Positions 16,546 to 25,256 of a DNA stretch of 64,000 bases are shown here, one piece after another (within the stretch, counting starts at the first letter, position 1; every line of letters begins with the position of its first letter). This DNA is from Flagellimonas oceanensis. GTDB taxonomy: Bacteria; Bacteroidota; Bacteroidia; Flavobacteriales; Flavobacteriaceae. The stretch covers positions 199,870-263,869 of the forward strand of contig NZ_RZNA01000047.1 of assembly GCF_003992595.1 (NCBI RefSeq). Direction: 5' to 3'. The notes under the pieces are model-generated. The model was not told where the DNA came from and searched no databases. It saw nothing but the letters and a program-made list of their open reading frames with translations. Both the position numbers and the translations under genes were made by a program.

Positions 16546-17552
16546 ACGTAATTTTTCTTTATCAGCAAAGCTATTAAATCAATAATTCTGGAGCAATATC
16601 CAGTTTCGTTATCGTACCATCCAATGATTTTCACCATTTTACCTATTACGGATGTCATCAAAGAATCAAACGTACAAGAGTAAGAACTATTGTTTATATC
16701 GATGGAAACAATAGGGTCTTCGGTGTAGCTTAAAATGTTTTTAAGGTCACTGTTCGCTTGCTTCTTAAAGGTAGCATTTATTTCTTCAATGGAGGTTTCT
16801 TGGATAACATTGAAGGTAATATCGGTGAGTGAACCATTGGGAACGGGCACTCGAATGCCACATCCCCCTATCACATCGGACAATTCAGGGAAAATACTTG
16901 TCAGTGCCTTTGCCGCTCCCGTTGTGGTTGGAATTATGGATTGACCTGCTGCTCGGGACCTCCTGAGGTCACGGTGAGGACTATCGTGCAGACTTTGGTC
17001 GGAGGTGTAGGAGTGCACCGTGGTGATGTACGCCTGTTCTATCCCGCAGAGATCATTGATCGTTTTGATCATCGGAGCGGCATTGTTGGTGGTACAGGAT
17101 GCGTTGGAAATGATTTGGTCCTCAGGTTCTATAATTCCTTCATTGACACCCAGGACCACCATTTTGATGGAATCATCCAAGGGAGGAACGGAAAGAATCA
17201 CTTTTTTCGCCCCGTTTTCCAAATGGAGTTCCAAATCTTCCCTGGACTTGAATTTTCCGGTGGATTCCACTACAATATCGACATCATATGATTTCCAGTC
17301 TATTTCTTTGGGATGGGCATGGTTGAGAACGGGTATTTCCCTGTCATCGACCAGAATCTGATGGTCTTTGTGGGATATTTTGTGGTCCAATACCCCGTGA
17401 ATACTGTCATATTTCAGCAGATGGGCCAAGGTCTCAGCGTTGGCCAAATCGTTTATGGCCACAACCTTGATGTTCGGATGCTTCAGTAAAAGCCTGAAAA
17501 GGGTTCTACCGATACGGCCGAAGCCATTGATACCAACAGTGATGTTTTTCAT
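16542..17552 (-). CDS. gap: Glyceraldehyde-3-phosphate dehydrogenase (type I)
   Basis: A 336-residue GAPDH. NAD-binding start T-V-G-I-N-G-F-G-R-I-G-R with I-N-D-L for the adenosine ribose, which favours NAD over NADP; catalytic cysteine in N-A-S-C-T-T-N-N; His in T-V-H-S-Y-T; and W-Y-D-N-E-T-G-Y near the end. It carries out the oxidation of glyceraldehyde 3-phosphate in glycolysis/gluconeogenesis. It lies downstream of lipA (21 bp) and is coupled by a 4-bp overlap to the hybrid kinase, an uncommon partner. Bacteroidota often have several gap genes, so this may not be the main glycolytic copy. Confidence 0.92.
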   Translation of the reverse strand: MKNITVGINGFGRIGRTLFRLLLKHPNIKVVAINDLANAETLAHLLKYDSIHGVLDHKISHKDHQILVDDREIPVLNHAHPKEIDWKSYDVDIVVESTGKFKSREDLELHLENGAKKVILSVPPLDDSIKMVVLGVNEGIIEPEDQIISNASCTTNNAAPMIKTINDLCGIEQAYITTVHSYTSDQSLHDSPHRDLRRSRAAGQSIIPTTTGAAKALTSIFPELSDVIGGCGIRVPVPNGSLTDITFNVIQETSIEEINATFKKQANSDLKNILSYTEDPIVSIDINNSSYSCTFDSLMTSVIGKMVKIIGWYDNETGYCSRIIDLIALLIKKNYV

Positions 17553-17573
17553 AATCGGGGGAAGTGGATGGTG

Positions 17574-18449
17574 CTAGTGTATATGCTTGTGCGCTTTGTA
17601 CGATGAGCGGACCAAAGCTCCACTTTCAACGTGCCTGAAGCCCATTTCCAAACCTACTTCCTCATATTTTTTGAACTGTTCCGGCAAAATGAACTGTTTT
17701 ACGGGAAGGTGTTTTTTGGAGGGTTGTAAATATTGTCCAATAGTGATCACATCCACATCTGCCTTTCTAAGGTCTTCCATGGTGGCGATCACTTCATCCT
17801 CTTCTTCCCCAAGGCCCAGCATGATACCTGATTTGGTCCTTTTTGCCCCATTTTTCTTTAAATAGTCCAGTACTTCAAGGCTTCTCTCATATTTGGCCTG
17901 AATCCTTACTTCGCGAGTGAGCCGTTTCACGGTTTCCATATTATGGGAAATCACTTCAGGAGCCACGTTTATGATTCTATCCAAATGGGTGGATATTCCT
18001 TGGAAATCGGGAATCAAGGTCTCCATGGTGGTCTCTGGGTTCATTCGTCTAACGGCTTGTACCGTTTCTGCCCAGATAATGGAGCCCATGTCTTTAAGGT
18101 CATCACGGTCTACGGATGTGAGCACGGCATGTTTGATGTTCATGATCTTTATGGAGCGGGCCACTTTTTCGGGCTCTGCCCAGTCCACGGTTTCCGGACG
18201 GCCTGTTTTAACACCGCAAAACCCACAGGAGCGGGTACAGATGTTTCCTAAAATCATGAATGTTGCAGTACCTTCTCCCCAGCACTCGCCCATATTGGGG
18301 CAGCTACCGGAGGTGCAAATGGTATTGAGGTCGTACTTGTCCACCAGGCCCCTGAGTTGGGTGTATTTTTTACCCGTTGGGAGCTTGACCCTTAGCCATT
18401 TTGGCTTTCCTTTGGGTGGAATTACGTTTTCTGCTACGCTTGTGCTCAT
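17574..18449 (-). CDS. lipA: Lipoyl synthase
   Basis: A 291-residue radical SAM enzyme that inserts two sulfur atoms into octanoyl groups on carrier proteins. The auxiliary cluster motif is [12 protein letters not shown], and the radical-SAM C-x3-C-x2-C is C-T-R-S-C-G-F-C. The conserved end R-S-S-Y ([10 protein letters not shown]) gives the serine ligand of the auxiliary cluster. It lies downstream of a sigma factor gene with its own promoter box, and upstream of gap. Confidence 0.95.
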   Translation of the reverse strand: MSTSVAENVIPPKGKPKWLRVKLPTGKKYTQLRGLVDKYDLNTICTSGSCPNMGECWGEGTATFMILGNICTRSCGFCGVKTGRPETVDWAEPEKVARSIKIMNIKHAVLTSVDRDDLKDMGSIIWAETVQAVRRMNPETTMETLIPDFQGISTHLDRIINVAPEVISHNMETVKRLTREVRIQAKYERSLEVLDYLKKNGAKRTKSGIMLGLGEEEDEVIATMEDLRKADVDVITIGQYLQPSKKHLPVKQFILPEQFKKYEEVGLEMGFRHVESGALVRSSYKAHKHIH

Positions 18450-18467
18450 ACAACAAATTTTGATTTA

Positions 18468-18475
18468 CAAAGATA
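18468..18475 (-). promoter_or_regulatory. -7 promoter box (TATCTTTG) upstream of lipA
   Basis: On the minus strand TATCTTTG matches the Bacteroidota consensus TAnnTTTG, 18 bp before the lipA ATG, which would give a short leader. No TTG at -33 was found. Confidence 0.45.
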
Positions 18476-18511
18476 AGAAACTGGGAGGGAAAGTTCGTGC
18501 CTTGAAGTGGG

Positions 18512-19072
18512 TCACTTTTTTTTGATGATTTCCGCCAAAAGTTTTTTGGCCCGAAGCAATTTTACCTTCACATTGTTCACGGGCTCATTGAGCTCTTTGG
18601 CAATATCGGCATAGCTCATTTCCTGGAAATAGCGCAGGTTGAGGACCTTTTGATAATGGGGCTTCAATTTTTTGATATCCTGCAGAAGATGGGCGAGGTT
18701 CTGCTCGGTGATCAATCGGTCTTCCACTGTGGGGGTTTCATCCAAAACCCTTTTTACCTCATCACCGCGCGATTCCATTTCGTTCATGAGGCTTCTCTTG
18801 CGTTTTCGGAGAAGATCTACATGAAGATTTTTGGAAATGGTTATGAGCCAAGTTTTGAACTCGTAGTTTTCGTCGTAGGTATCGATTTTATCAAACGCCT
18901 TTGAAAAGGTTCGGATAGTGATATCCTCTGCGTCGTTCTCATTTTTGGTGCGAAGTATTTGAAAACCGTAGACATCGTTCCAAAAAGTGTCCAAGAGTGT
19001 ACTGAAGGCAATTTGGTTTCCTGCTTTTGCCTTTTGAATAATCTCCTTGATGGGATTTTCGGTTTTTTCCAA
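18512..19072 (-). CDS. RNA polymerase sigma-70 (ECF) factor
   Basis: A 186-residue sigma factor. Region 2 includes F-W-N-D-V-Y-G-F-Q and D-A-E-D-I-T-I-R-T-F-S-K-A-F, and region 4 includes L-R-Y-F-Q-E-M-S-Y-A-D-I-A-K-E-L ... V-K-V-K-L-L-R-A-K. Start is TTG at 19072, with AGGAAAG about 15 bp upstream on the minus strand; no ATG lies close. Between it and lipA are 62 bp. A small Cys-containing membrane protein lies just upstream; no classical anti-sigma factor is next to it. Confidence 0.88.
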   Translation of the reverse strand: MEKTENPIKEIIQKAKAGNQIAFSTLLDTFWNDVYGFQILRTKNENDAEDITIRTFSKAFDKIDTYDENYEFKTWLITISKNLHVDLLRKRKRSLMNEMESRGDEVKRVLDETPTVEDRLITEQNLAHLLQDIKKLKPHYQKVLNLRYFQEMSYADIAKELNEPVNNVKVKLLRAKKLLAEIIKKK

Positions 19073-19100
19073 AAAATGATTCTTTCCTGAAAATTAAGGA

Positions 19101-19328
19101 TTATTCAGGATTTGTAACGGTGTCTTTTTTACAATCTTGCTCTTCAGGGAGTTTACCGCAAAATCCACAAGCTTCCCCGTCTTTGTTCAAAAATGGACTT
19201 TGGCTTGCACAGGTTCCTGCAAATTCCCCGTTCTTTTTCCCCCAGATTTTAATGGCGATACCTGCAAATGCAAGGGCCAACAATCCAATGGTAACTAATG
19301 CTAACTTCATATTCCAACTTTTGGACAA
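19101..19328 (-). CDS. Small membrane protein with cysteine-rich tail
   Basis: A 75-residue protein: a transmembrane helix at about residues 8-28 (A-L-V-T-I-G-L-L-A-L-A-F-A-G-I-A-I), then a soluble tail with four cysteines (G-T-C-A-S, E-A-C-G-F-C-G, D-C-K-K). The C-G-F-C pair plus two further Cys could bind iron-sulfur or zinc, or form disulfides. I recall similar short proteins annotated only as membrane or secreted protein in flavobacteria. It lies 28 bp upstream of the sigma factor. Confidence 0.7.
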   Translation of the reverse strand: MSKSWNMKLALVTIGLLALAFAGIAIKIWGKKNGEFAGTCASQSPFLNKDGEACGFCGKLPEEQDCKKDTVTNPE

Positions 19329-19384
19329 AGGTACAAAATACCTTGCTAAAGGATGTGGTGTTTAAGGTTTCTTTAAACTGAGCC

Positions 19385-20143
19385 TTAATATTGGATGTTG
19401 GCAACGATATTGTCCACAGAAGGGGTGTTGTTTCCGCCTTCCGGTTCAATGGTAATGTAGCCTACGGCATTATCGGCATAGGGCAAAGCAAGGAGCTTGT
19501 CCTTTTCATCAAAGTTTTTGATCACACCTAAGTTGACCAATTCACCGTTTACCTCGGCCCACATCTGGAAGCACTTGTTCTCAGGGAGTTCTGGAACATT
19601 GCTCACATTGATGTATGAAAGTTTTTTCACGGGGTTGATATAGGCAATGGCCTTGAGTTCCTTGGCTTCACGTTCCCCTTTTACCTGATATTTTTTTGTA
19701 GCAGGGTTGTTGAGAACAATAAATTGATTTCTCATATCGGCCAACTGGTCTTTCATGTTATCCTCCAAATACTTGATTTGGTTGGTTACCATGGTGTTTT
19801 CCTGTTGCAAGGTCTGGTTCTGGTTCCAGAAGAAAAGGGAGGAGCCGGCGAAAATCATAATGGCAATGCTCGCTGCAACGGCGTATCGCATGAACCTTTT
19901 GCTGACCATGGTTTCCTTTCTGGCACTGGCAAGGATGATCTCTTTGAGGCCTTCAGGTGTTTTTCTGGCGTACAAATTGGCAAAGGTCTCCAGGTTCTTC
20001 TGGAGTGTATCGTAGGTCTCCCTTACCTCTGGGTACATGGCAATGTACCTTTCGGCTTTCTGTGACTCTTCTTTGGTGGTATCTCCCAAAAGATACTTTT
20101 CCAAGATGTCCGATTCTAAAAATATTTTAACTTTTTCCTTCAT
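19385..20143 (-). CDS. Anti-sigma factor (RskA-like, no zinc finger)
   Basis: A 252-residue membrane protein. The cytosolic N-terminal part (1-80) has S-D-I-L-E-K-Y-L-L-G-D-T ... Y-P-E-V-R, like the anti-sigma domain without the HxxxCxxC motif. One transmembrane helix follows (about 86-106), a coiled-coil stretch, and a C-terminal RskA-type domain (C-F-Q-M-W-A-E-V-N-G-E-L-V-N-L-G). It should hold the sigma factor of the preceding gene at the membrane. Its ATG overlaps that gene's stop as ATGA. Confidence 0.87.
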   Translation of the reverse strand: MKEKVKIFLESDILEKYLLGDTTKEESQKAERYIAMYPEVRETYDTLQKNLETFANLYARKTPEGLKEIILASARKETMVSKRFMRYAVAASIAIMIFAGSSLFFWNQNQTLQQENTMVTNQIKYLEDNMKDQLADMRNQFIVLNNPATKKYQVKGEREAKELKAIAYINPVKKLSYINVSNVPELPENKCFQMWAEVNGELVNLGVIKNFDEKDKLLALPYADNAVGYITIEPEGGNNTPSVDNIVANIQY

Positions 20144-20706
20144 GATAACAGATTTAATAACAGAAGTAAAGACATGGTGGTACCGTAAATCTTTCCAAGT
20201 TCCCTAAGTCCGATTTTTAATCGGGACTTTATCGTTCCCAAGGGAATATCCAATTCATCACTCGCTTCTTGCTGCGTCATTCCCTCAAAAAACAGGGCTT
20301 CAAGAACAATCCTGTACTTATCTTCAATCTTGTCCAAGTTTTCCTGGATGTCCAGATGTTCGGGGTTAATGCTCTTTACTCCTACATTATATACGTCCGA
20401 AACGTCGATTTGGATCTCTTTGTCCGATTTATTGTTAACACTTCTTAACTTATCTATGGCCGTGTTACGTACAATTCGGAACAGCCAAGTAAAAAGTTTG
20501 GCTTTTGAAGCATCATAAGTATCCGCTTTTTTCCAAATTTTGATGAAACTCTCCTGTAGCACATCCTGGGCCAAATCCTCATCCTTTACCACTTTGTGAG
20601 CAACTCCAAAGAGCGTATCTCCATAATTTTCATACAGTAGGGAAATAGCCTTATCGTCTTTTTCCGCAAGGAGTGAAACAATATGTCTCTCGATCAATGT
20701 GCTCAT
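20140..20706 (-). CDS. ECF sigma factor paired with anti-sigma factor
   Basis: A 188-residue sigma factor with region 2 (L-Y-E-N-Y-G-D-T-L-F-G-V ... D-L-A-Q-D-V-L-Q-E-S-F-I-K-I-W) and region 4 (L-F-F-E-G-M-T-Q-Q-E-A-S-D-E-L-D-I-P-L-G-T-I-K-S-R). The C-terminal G-T-T-M-S-L-L-L-L-L-N-L is a hydrophobic tail. It overlaps the anti-sigma gene by 4 bp, the usual arrangement for stoichiometric control. The 203-bp gap upstream should contain its promoter, which may be autoregulated. Confidence 0.9.
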   Translation of the reverse strand: MSTLIERHIVSLLAEKDDKAISLLYENYGDTLFGVAHKVVKDEDLAQDVLQESFIKIWKKADTYDASKAKLFTWLFRIVRNTAIDKLRSVNNKSDKEIQIDVSDVYNVGVKSINPEHLDIQENLDKIEDKYRIVLEALFFEGMTQQEASDELDIPLGTIKSRLKIGLRELGKIYGTTMSLLLLLNLLS

Positions 20707-20878
20707 TTATGATGCTTTTGGTAAAATTTTTTAGGGGGCAAAAATCTAAAATAGGATTTATCTCGTATATAAGACAAAGCTAAGACAGAAAAAGCATTTT
20801 GTTTTAGTTGATATTGAAAAGAAATAAAGGGTGTAAGAACCCTGACAGCATACATGAATTTGGTTAGTTTGGTTTGGT

Positions 20879-20913
20879 ATAACCCTCGTTATTGGTTTCA
20901 ATGCGAGGGTTAT
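20879..20913. terminator. Hairpin at the end of murB (possible terminator)
   Basis: A perfect 10-bp stem, ATAACCCTCG at 20879-20888 with CGAGGGTTAT at 20904-20913, loop 15 nt. It overlaps the murB stop codon by 4 bp. The T-rich run follows on the plus strand, but on the minus strand, where murB is read, no T run follows, so termination of murB is uncertain. Confidence 0.5.
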
Positions 20914-21926
20914 TTTATTATGTTCACCTCTGGTCGAATCTTTATTTTAAATTTTTTTTGTACCTCTTCTTGAATTTTTTGGGCCACATCCAAAATCTCC
21001 TTGCCCGATGCATTCCCGTGATTTACCAAGACCAAGGCCTGTTTTTCATGTACCCCGGCATCCCCAAAGCGCTTGCCTTTAAACCCACACTGCTCTATGA
21101 GCCAGCCTGCAGGGATTTTATACTGGTTTTCATCAACCTCATAAAAAGGGGCATTGGGATTCCTTTTGATGAACTTGTCAAAGGCCTTTTTGGAAATGAT
21201 GGGATTCTTGAAAAAACTGCCGCTGTTCCCAATCTCTTCGGGGTCTGGCAATTTGCTTCTTCGGATGGCGATTACCGCATCAGAAATGTCCTGAATGGTG
21301 GGATGAACGATTCCTCTGTTCTTGAGTTCATTTTCAATGGAGCCATACCCCGTGTGGAGTACATGATTTTTTTTGGTCAACTTCAAGACCACGGATGTGA
21401 TAATGTATTTTCCTTTGGCCTTGTTCTTGAAAATGGAATCCCTGTAGCCAAACTCACAGGCTTCGTTGTCAAAACCTTCCAGCTCACCGGTTTTTACATC
21501 CATGGCGGCACAGCTCACAAAAAGATCCTTGAGTTCCACACCGTAGGCACCGATGTTTTGAATGGGGGCCGTCCCCACATTACCTGGAATCAGTGAAAGG
21601 TTTTCCAGTCCGCCATAGCCTTGCTCCAAACTCCACATGACCAGATCATGCCAATTTTCCCCAGCCATTACTTTGACTTCGACGCTATCTTCATCTTCCT
21701 CGACAACAGTAATGCCCTTTAATTGGATGTGCATTACCAGCGCATCAATGTCCTTGGTAAGCAGCATGTTGCTGCCTCCGCTGATAATGAACTTTTTGGG
21801 ATAGGCTTTGAGTTCCAGCGCTTTTTGAAGTTGGACCAGTCCCGTGATCTCAACAAAAAACTTTGCTTTCACATCAATACCAAAGGTATTGTAGTTCTTT
21901 AAGGATATGTTTTCCTGTATGTTCAC
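20910..21926 (-). CDS. murB: UDP-N-acetylenolpyruvoylglucosamine reductase
   Basis: A 338-residue flavoenzyme (type I, E. coli-like length) that reduces UDP-GlcNAc-enolpyruvate to UDP-MurNAc in peptidoglycan synthesis. The FAD domain has the signature K-N-Y-N-T-F-G-I-D near the start, then I-S-G-G-S-N-M-L-L and G-L-E-N-L-S-L-I-P-G-N-V-G-T-A-P-I-Q-N-I-G-A-Y-G. The catalytic Ser is in G-N-S-G-S-F-F-K-N-P. Start is GTG 21926, overlapping the aminotransferase stop as GTGA. Confidence 0.94.
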   Translation of the reverse strand: MNIQENISLKNYNTFGIDVKAKFFVEITGLVQLQKALELKAYPKKFIISGGSNMLLTKDIDALVMHIQLKGITVVEEDEDSVEVKVMAGENWHDLVMWSLEQGYGGLENLSLIPGNVGTAPIQNIGAYGVELKDLFVSCAAMDVKTGELEGFDNEACEFGYRDSIFKNKAKGKYIITSVVLKLTKKNHVLHTGYGSIENELKNRGIVHPTIQDISDAVIAIRRSKLPDPEEIGNSGSFFKNPIISKKAFDKFIKRNPNAPFYEVDENQYKIPAGWLIEQCGFKGKRFGDAGVHEKQALVLVNHGNASGKEILDVAQKIQEEVQKKFKIKIRPEVNIIK

Positions 21927-23116
21927 TGGGCGTTGTACTCGGTTAAGGCCTTGCCCAAAATTTGGACGGCCTTTACAAGTTGCTCTTTTTCGAGCACATA
22001 GGCAATTCTTATTTGATTTTTCCCCAATCCCGGTGTGGCGTAAAAGCCTGCTGCTGGAGCTACCATCACGGTTTTTCCATCAACTTCAAAGCTTTCCAAC
22101 AACCATTGGGCAAAGTGATCGGCATCATCAATGGGGAGTTCGGCGACACAGTAGAAAGCACCTTGTGGGGTGGCTACTTTCACACCCTCGAGCTTATTCA
22201 GTTCGGTTATCAGGAGGTTTCTTCTGGAAACATATTCTTTGATTACGTCATCAAAATATTCTTGTGGGGTTTCCAAGGCCGCCTCGCTGGCGATCTGGGC
22301 AAAGGTTGGAGGGGACAATCGGGCCTGGGCAAATTTCATGGCCGTATCGATCACTTGTCTGTTCTTGGAAATCAAACAACCGATACGTGCGCCGCACATG
22401 CTGTATCTTTTGGAAACGGAGTCAACCACAATGGCATGTTCTTCGAGTCCATCAACTTGCAGGATGGAATAATGTTCCCTTCCATCATAGGTAAATTCCC
22501 GATACACCTCATCAGCAACAAGAAAGAGGTTGTGCTTTTTGACCAAATCCGCCAATTGGTGGATTTCTTCTTTGCTGTAGAGGTATCCCGTTGGATTTCC
22601 AGGGTTGCAAATCAGAATTGCCTTGGTTTTTGGTGTGATGAGCTCCTCGAACTTGGAAATGGGAGGAAGCGCAAAATTATTTTCTATGGAGGATGCTATA
22701 GGTTTTACATTTACTCCCGCTGCCGTGGCAAAACCATTGTAGTTGGCGTAAAACGGCTCGGGGATTATAATTTCATCCCCATTGTCCATGATGGTTCCCA
22801 TGGCGAAGGACAGTGCTTCCGACCCTCCTGTGGTCACGATGATATCTTCCGCATCAACAAAAATATCCTGTTTGGCATAGTAGGCCGCAATTTTTTGGCG
22901 ATAAGCCTCTGAGCCTTGGGTCATGCTGTACTCAAGTACTTCAATCTTGTGGTTGCGAACAGCATCCAAAGCCACTTTTGGTGTTTTTATATCGGGCTGT
23001 CCAATATTGAGGTGTATGACCTGGGTTCCGCGTTTTTTGGCAACCTCTGCGAAGGGCACCAGTTTACGGATGGGCGATGCGGGCATTTGTGTCCCTTTCT
23101 TGGAGATACTTGGCAT
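21923..23116 (-). CDS. PLP-dependent class I/II aminotransferase (AspC-like)
   Basis: A 397-residue fold-type I aminotransferase. Pyridoxal phosphate lysine in D-S-V-S-K-R-Y-S-M-C-G-A-R-I-G; N-P-G-N-P-T-G binds substrate; and the final Arg-containing stretch is I-R-I-A-Y-V. It resembles aspartate/methionine aminotransferases. Typical reactions transfer amino groups between aspartate or aromatic amino acids and 2-oxoglutarate. It is upstream of and translationally coupled to murB; the pairing suggests shared expression, not a shared pathway. Confidence 0.9.
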   Translation of the reverse strand: MPSISKKGTQMPASPIRKLVPFAEVAKKRGTQVIHLNIGQPDIKTPKVALDAVRNHKIEVLEYSMTQGSEAYRQKIAAYYAKQDIFVDAEDIIVTTGGSEALSFAMGTIMDNGDEIIIPEPFYANYNGFATAAGVNVKPIASSIENNFALPPISKFEELITPKTKAILICNPGNPTGYLYSKEEIHQLADLVKKHNLFLVADEVYREFTYDGREHYSILQVDGLEEHAIVVDSVSKRYSMCGARIGCLISKNRQVIDTAMKFAQARLSPPTFAQIASEAALETPQEYFDDVIKEYVSRRNLLITELNKLEGVKVATPQGAFYCVAELPIDDADHFAQWLLESFEVDGKTVMVAPAAGFYATPGLGKNQIRIAYVLEKEQLVKAVQILGKALTEYNAQ

Positions 23117-23263
23117 GTGCTAAAGTTTTGGCAAAAATGGGAAAACCAATTATCGAAAACAACAACTTTATGGAATAATTACGTGCTTATTGAAATGTTA
23201 AAGTATTACCTGTAGTACAGCTTAATTTGTATATTTAATAAGTATGACTAGTTGAGATTTAGT

Positions 23264-24607
23264 ATGTTGAGGAGAAATTCCATCTTTTTTGCATTTCTTT
23301 TAATTGTGCCCTTTATGGTTTTGGCGCAAGGGTACAATCTGCCCAAAGGTGAGAAACGCCAGAATATAAAGTTTCAACTCATCAACAACCTTATTGTTAT
23401 CCCGGTGGAGATCAATGGTACCGAACTGACCTTTATTCTGGATTCGGGGGTCAGTAAGCCAATTCTTTTCAATCTTTCCAAGTCGGATTCCATTTCTATC
23501 AACAATGTTACCGAAGTTACCGTTCAAGGTTTGGGTGGTGGGGAACCTATGAAGGCATTGAGTTCCAAGGGAAACATATTTGAGCTTGGGGATGCCAAGA
23601 ATTTTTCCCAAGACCTTTATGTGGTTTTGGACAGGGATATCAATTTTTCCACCTCCTTGGGTATTCCCGTTCATGGGATTATGGGGTACGACCTATTCAG
23701 GGATTTTATTGTTGAAGTGAATTATGCTTCAAAAAGGATAAAATTGCACAACCCAGAACTGTATACCTACCGAAATCGACGAAAAACACAGACCATTCCT
23801 TTAATGGTTCGAGCAAGAAAAGCATATATGCAAGCTACTGTATTAATGAAGGATACAGCCAATATACCTGTCAAATTGTTGGTGGATACGGGAAGTAGCG
23901 ATGCCTTGTGGTTGTTTCATCAGCCAGCCAAAGGCCTGGAGGTGCCGGAAAAAAATTATGAAGACCTTTTGGGACGTGGTCTAAGCGGGGATATTTTTGG
24001 GAAACGCAGTAAGATCAACGGGATTCGGATAGGGGGTTTTGAATTGAATGAAGCTAAAGTGGCTTTTCCTTATCGTGAATCCTTTAAGGGCTTGGATAGC
24101 CTGAGCGACCGTAATGGAAGTGTAGGGGGAGAGCTTCTGAAACGTTTTAATATGGTGTTCGATTATTCTCGCGGCCTGGTCACATTAAAGAAGAACAGGA
24201 ATTTCAAAGATCCCTTTCAGTACAATTTGGCTGGGATAGATTTGCAGCACAATGGACTTAGGTATATAGCGGAAAGTATTGCCAATAGCAATGGAGTGGT
24301 CAAGAGCGATGAACAGGATGCTTTTGGGAATGTTCAGATTTTATTGGAAAACAAAACAAGGTTGAGCCTTGTGCCCGAAATCGTGGTATCCGGTATCAGA
24401 GCTGGTAGCCCTGCTGCAGAGGCTGGTTTAAGAGAAGGGGATGTCATACTGGCCGTTAATGGAAAAAGGGTGCATAAATATAAGCTACAGGAAATCCTTA
24501 AAATGATAAATGAAAGGGAAGGAAAACGGATAAAGGTGCTGATTGAACGATACAACAGGGATTTGCTGTTTACCTTCGTCCTGAAAAAGATGTTTGACGA
24601 CGATTAA
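23264..24607 (+). CDS. Two-lobed retropepsin-like aspartyl protease with C-terminal PDZ
   Basis: A 447-residue secreted protein. ATG 23264 gives a clean signal peptide (R-R-N-S-I-F-F-A-F-L-L-I-V ... V-L-A-Q); a TTG four codons upstream is also possible. It has two aspartyl-protease lobes in one chain: lobe one with D-S-G at 60-62 (T-F-I-L-D-S-G-V-S) and lobe two with D-T-G at 208-210 (L-L-V-D-T-G-S-S). A PDZ domain covers about the last 85 residues (I-R-A-G-S-P-A-A-E-A-G-L-R-E-G-D). Role is probably periplasmic processing or quality control. A strong terminator follows. Confidence 0.88.
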   Translation: MLRRNSIFFAFLLIVPFMVLAQGYNLPKGEKRQNIKFQLINNLIVIPVEINGTELTFILDSGVSKPILFNLSKSDSISINNVTEVTVQGLGGGEPMKALSSKGNIFELGDAKNFSQDLYVVLDRDINFSTSLGIPVHGIMGYDLFRDFIVEVNYASKRIKLHNPELYTYRNRRKTQTIPLMVRARKAYMQATVLMKDTANIPVKLLVDTGSSDALWLFHQPAKGLEVPEKNYEDLLGRGLSGDIFGKRSKINGIRIGGFELNEAKVAFPYRESFKGLDSLSDRNGSVGGELLKRFNMVFDYSRGLVTLKKNRNFKDPFQYNLAGIDLQHNGLRYIAESIANSNGVVKSDEQDAFGNVQILLENKTRLSLVPEIVVSGIRAGSPAAEAGLREGDVILAVNGKRVHKYKLQEILKMINEREGKRIKVLIERYNRDLLFTFVLKKMFDDD

Positions 24608-24615
24608 AAAAAACA

Positions 24616-24647
24616 AAAACCCCGAATCCAATTGGATTCGGGGTTTT
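24616..24647. terminator. Strong bidirectional terminator
   Basis: A perfect 14-bp inverted repeat: AAAACCCCGAATCC (24616-24629), loop AATT, then GGATTCGGGGTTTT (24634-24647). It serves the protease gene on the plus strand and the convergent DUF1573 gene on the minus strand. Confidence 0.95.
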
Positions 24648-24672
24648 CTTTGAAGTGTAATTTTCTTTTTGC

Positions 24673-25059
24673 TTACTTCGCTCCAGGATTCTTAACGGTA
24701 CCTTTTATTTTAAGGACTTTCGTTGGAGTATCCGCATTGGAGGTCACAGTGATGGCTTTTCTGATCGGGCCAACCCTATTGGTGTCATATTTTACTTCGA
24801 TTTTTCCTGTTTTCCCAGGCATAATCGGTTCTTCTGGCTTTTTTGGGATAGTACATCCACAGCTGGACCTTACATTGCTGATGACCAAAGGGGCATTACC
24901 AGTGTTGGTAAACTCAAATACACGAATACCATCACTACCTCTGTCAATTTCTCCGTAATCAATGGTCTCGCTCTTAAATTCGATTTTAGCAGTTTCCTGA
25001 GCGTATACCCCTAAGGATAAAAGCCCTACAAACAGCATGAGTACAGTTTTTTTCATCAT
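24673..25059 (-). CDS. DUF1573 secreted protein
   Basis: A 128-residue protein when started at the M-M-K-K pair (25059), which gives a signal peptide ending V-Y-A-Q; the open frame reaches 25107, but those extra 16 residues would spoil the signal. The mature part is one Ig/MSP-like beta domain with the DUF1573 features F-E-F-T-N-T-G-N-A-P-L-V-I and S-S-C-G-C-T-I-P. Very common and often highly expressed in Bacteroidota; function is unknown, probably periplasmic. Confidence 0.9.
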   Translation of the reverse strand: MMKKTVLMLFVGLLSLGVYAQETAKIEFKSETIDYGEIDRGSDGIRVFEFTNTGNAPLVISNVRSSCGCTIPKKPEEPIMPGKTGKIEVKYDTNRVGPIRKAITVTSNADTPTKVLKIKGTVKNPGAK

Positions 25060-25118
25060 TTTTGGTTTTTGGGTAAATTTCAAATGTAGATGTTTTGATA
25101 CCTGCATCCAAAATTCTT

Positions 25119-25147
25119 TTGTTATAGAATAACGTTACTTATTTTTG
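25119..25147 (+). promoter_or_regulatory. Bacteroidota-type promoter for valS
   Basis: TTG at 25119-25121 and TATTTTTG at 25140-25147, 18 bp apart, fit the -33/-7 consensus (TTG and TAnnTTTG) of the Bacteroidota sigma factor. The transcript would start about 25153, giving a leader of about 100 nt before the valS ATG. Confidence 0.6.
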
Positions 25148-25256
25148 TTTCGTATTTCTGGATTGGCTCTAATCCGAAGAATGGCGTAAAATTAACATTT
25201 AGCTTTCCCTTCAAATAACCAATCACAGTCCAATTGAACAAAAACTGTACCGAAAA

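Noticed and set aside
20826..20845. AGGGT/ACCCT hairpin in the gap between the ECF sigma factor and murB as a regulatory RNA
   Set aside because: A 5-bp stem with no supporting promoter or terminator in the right place.
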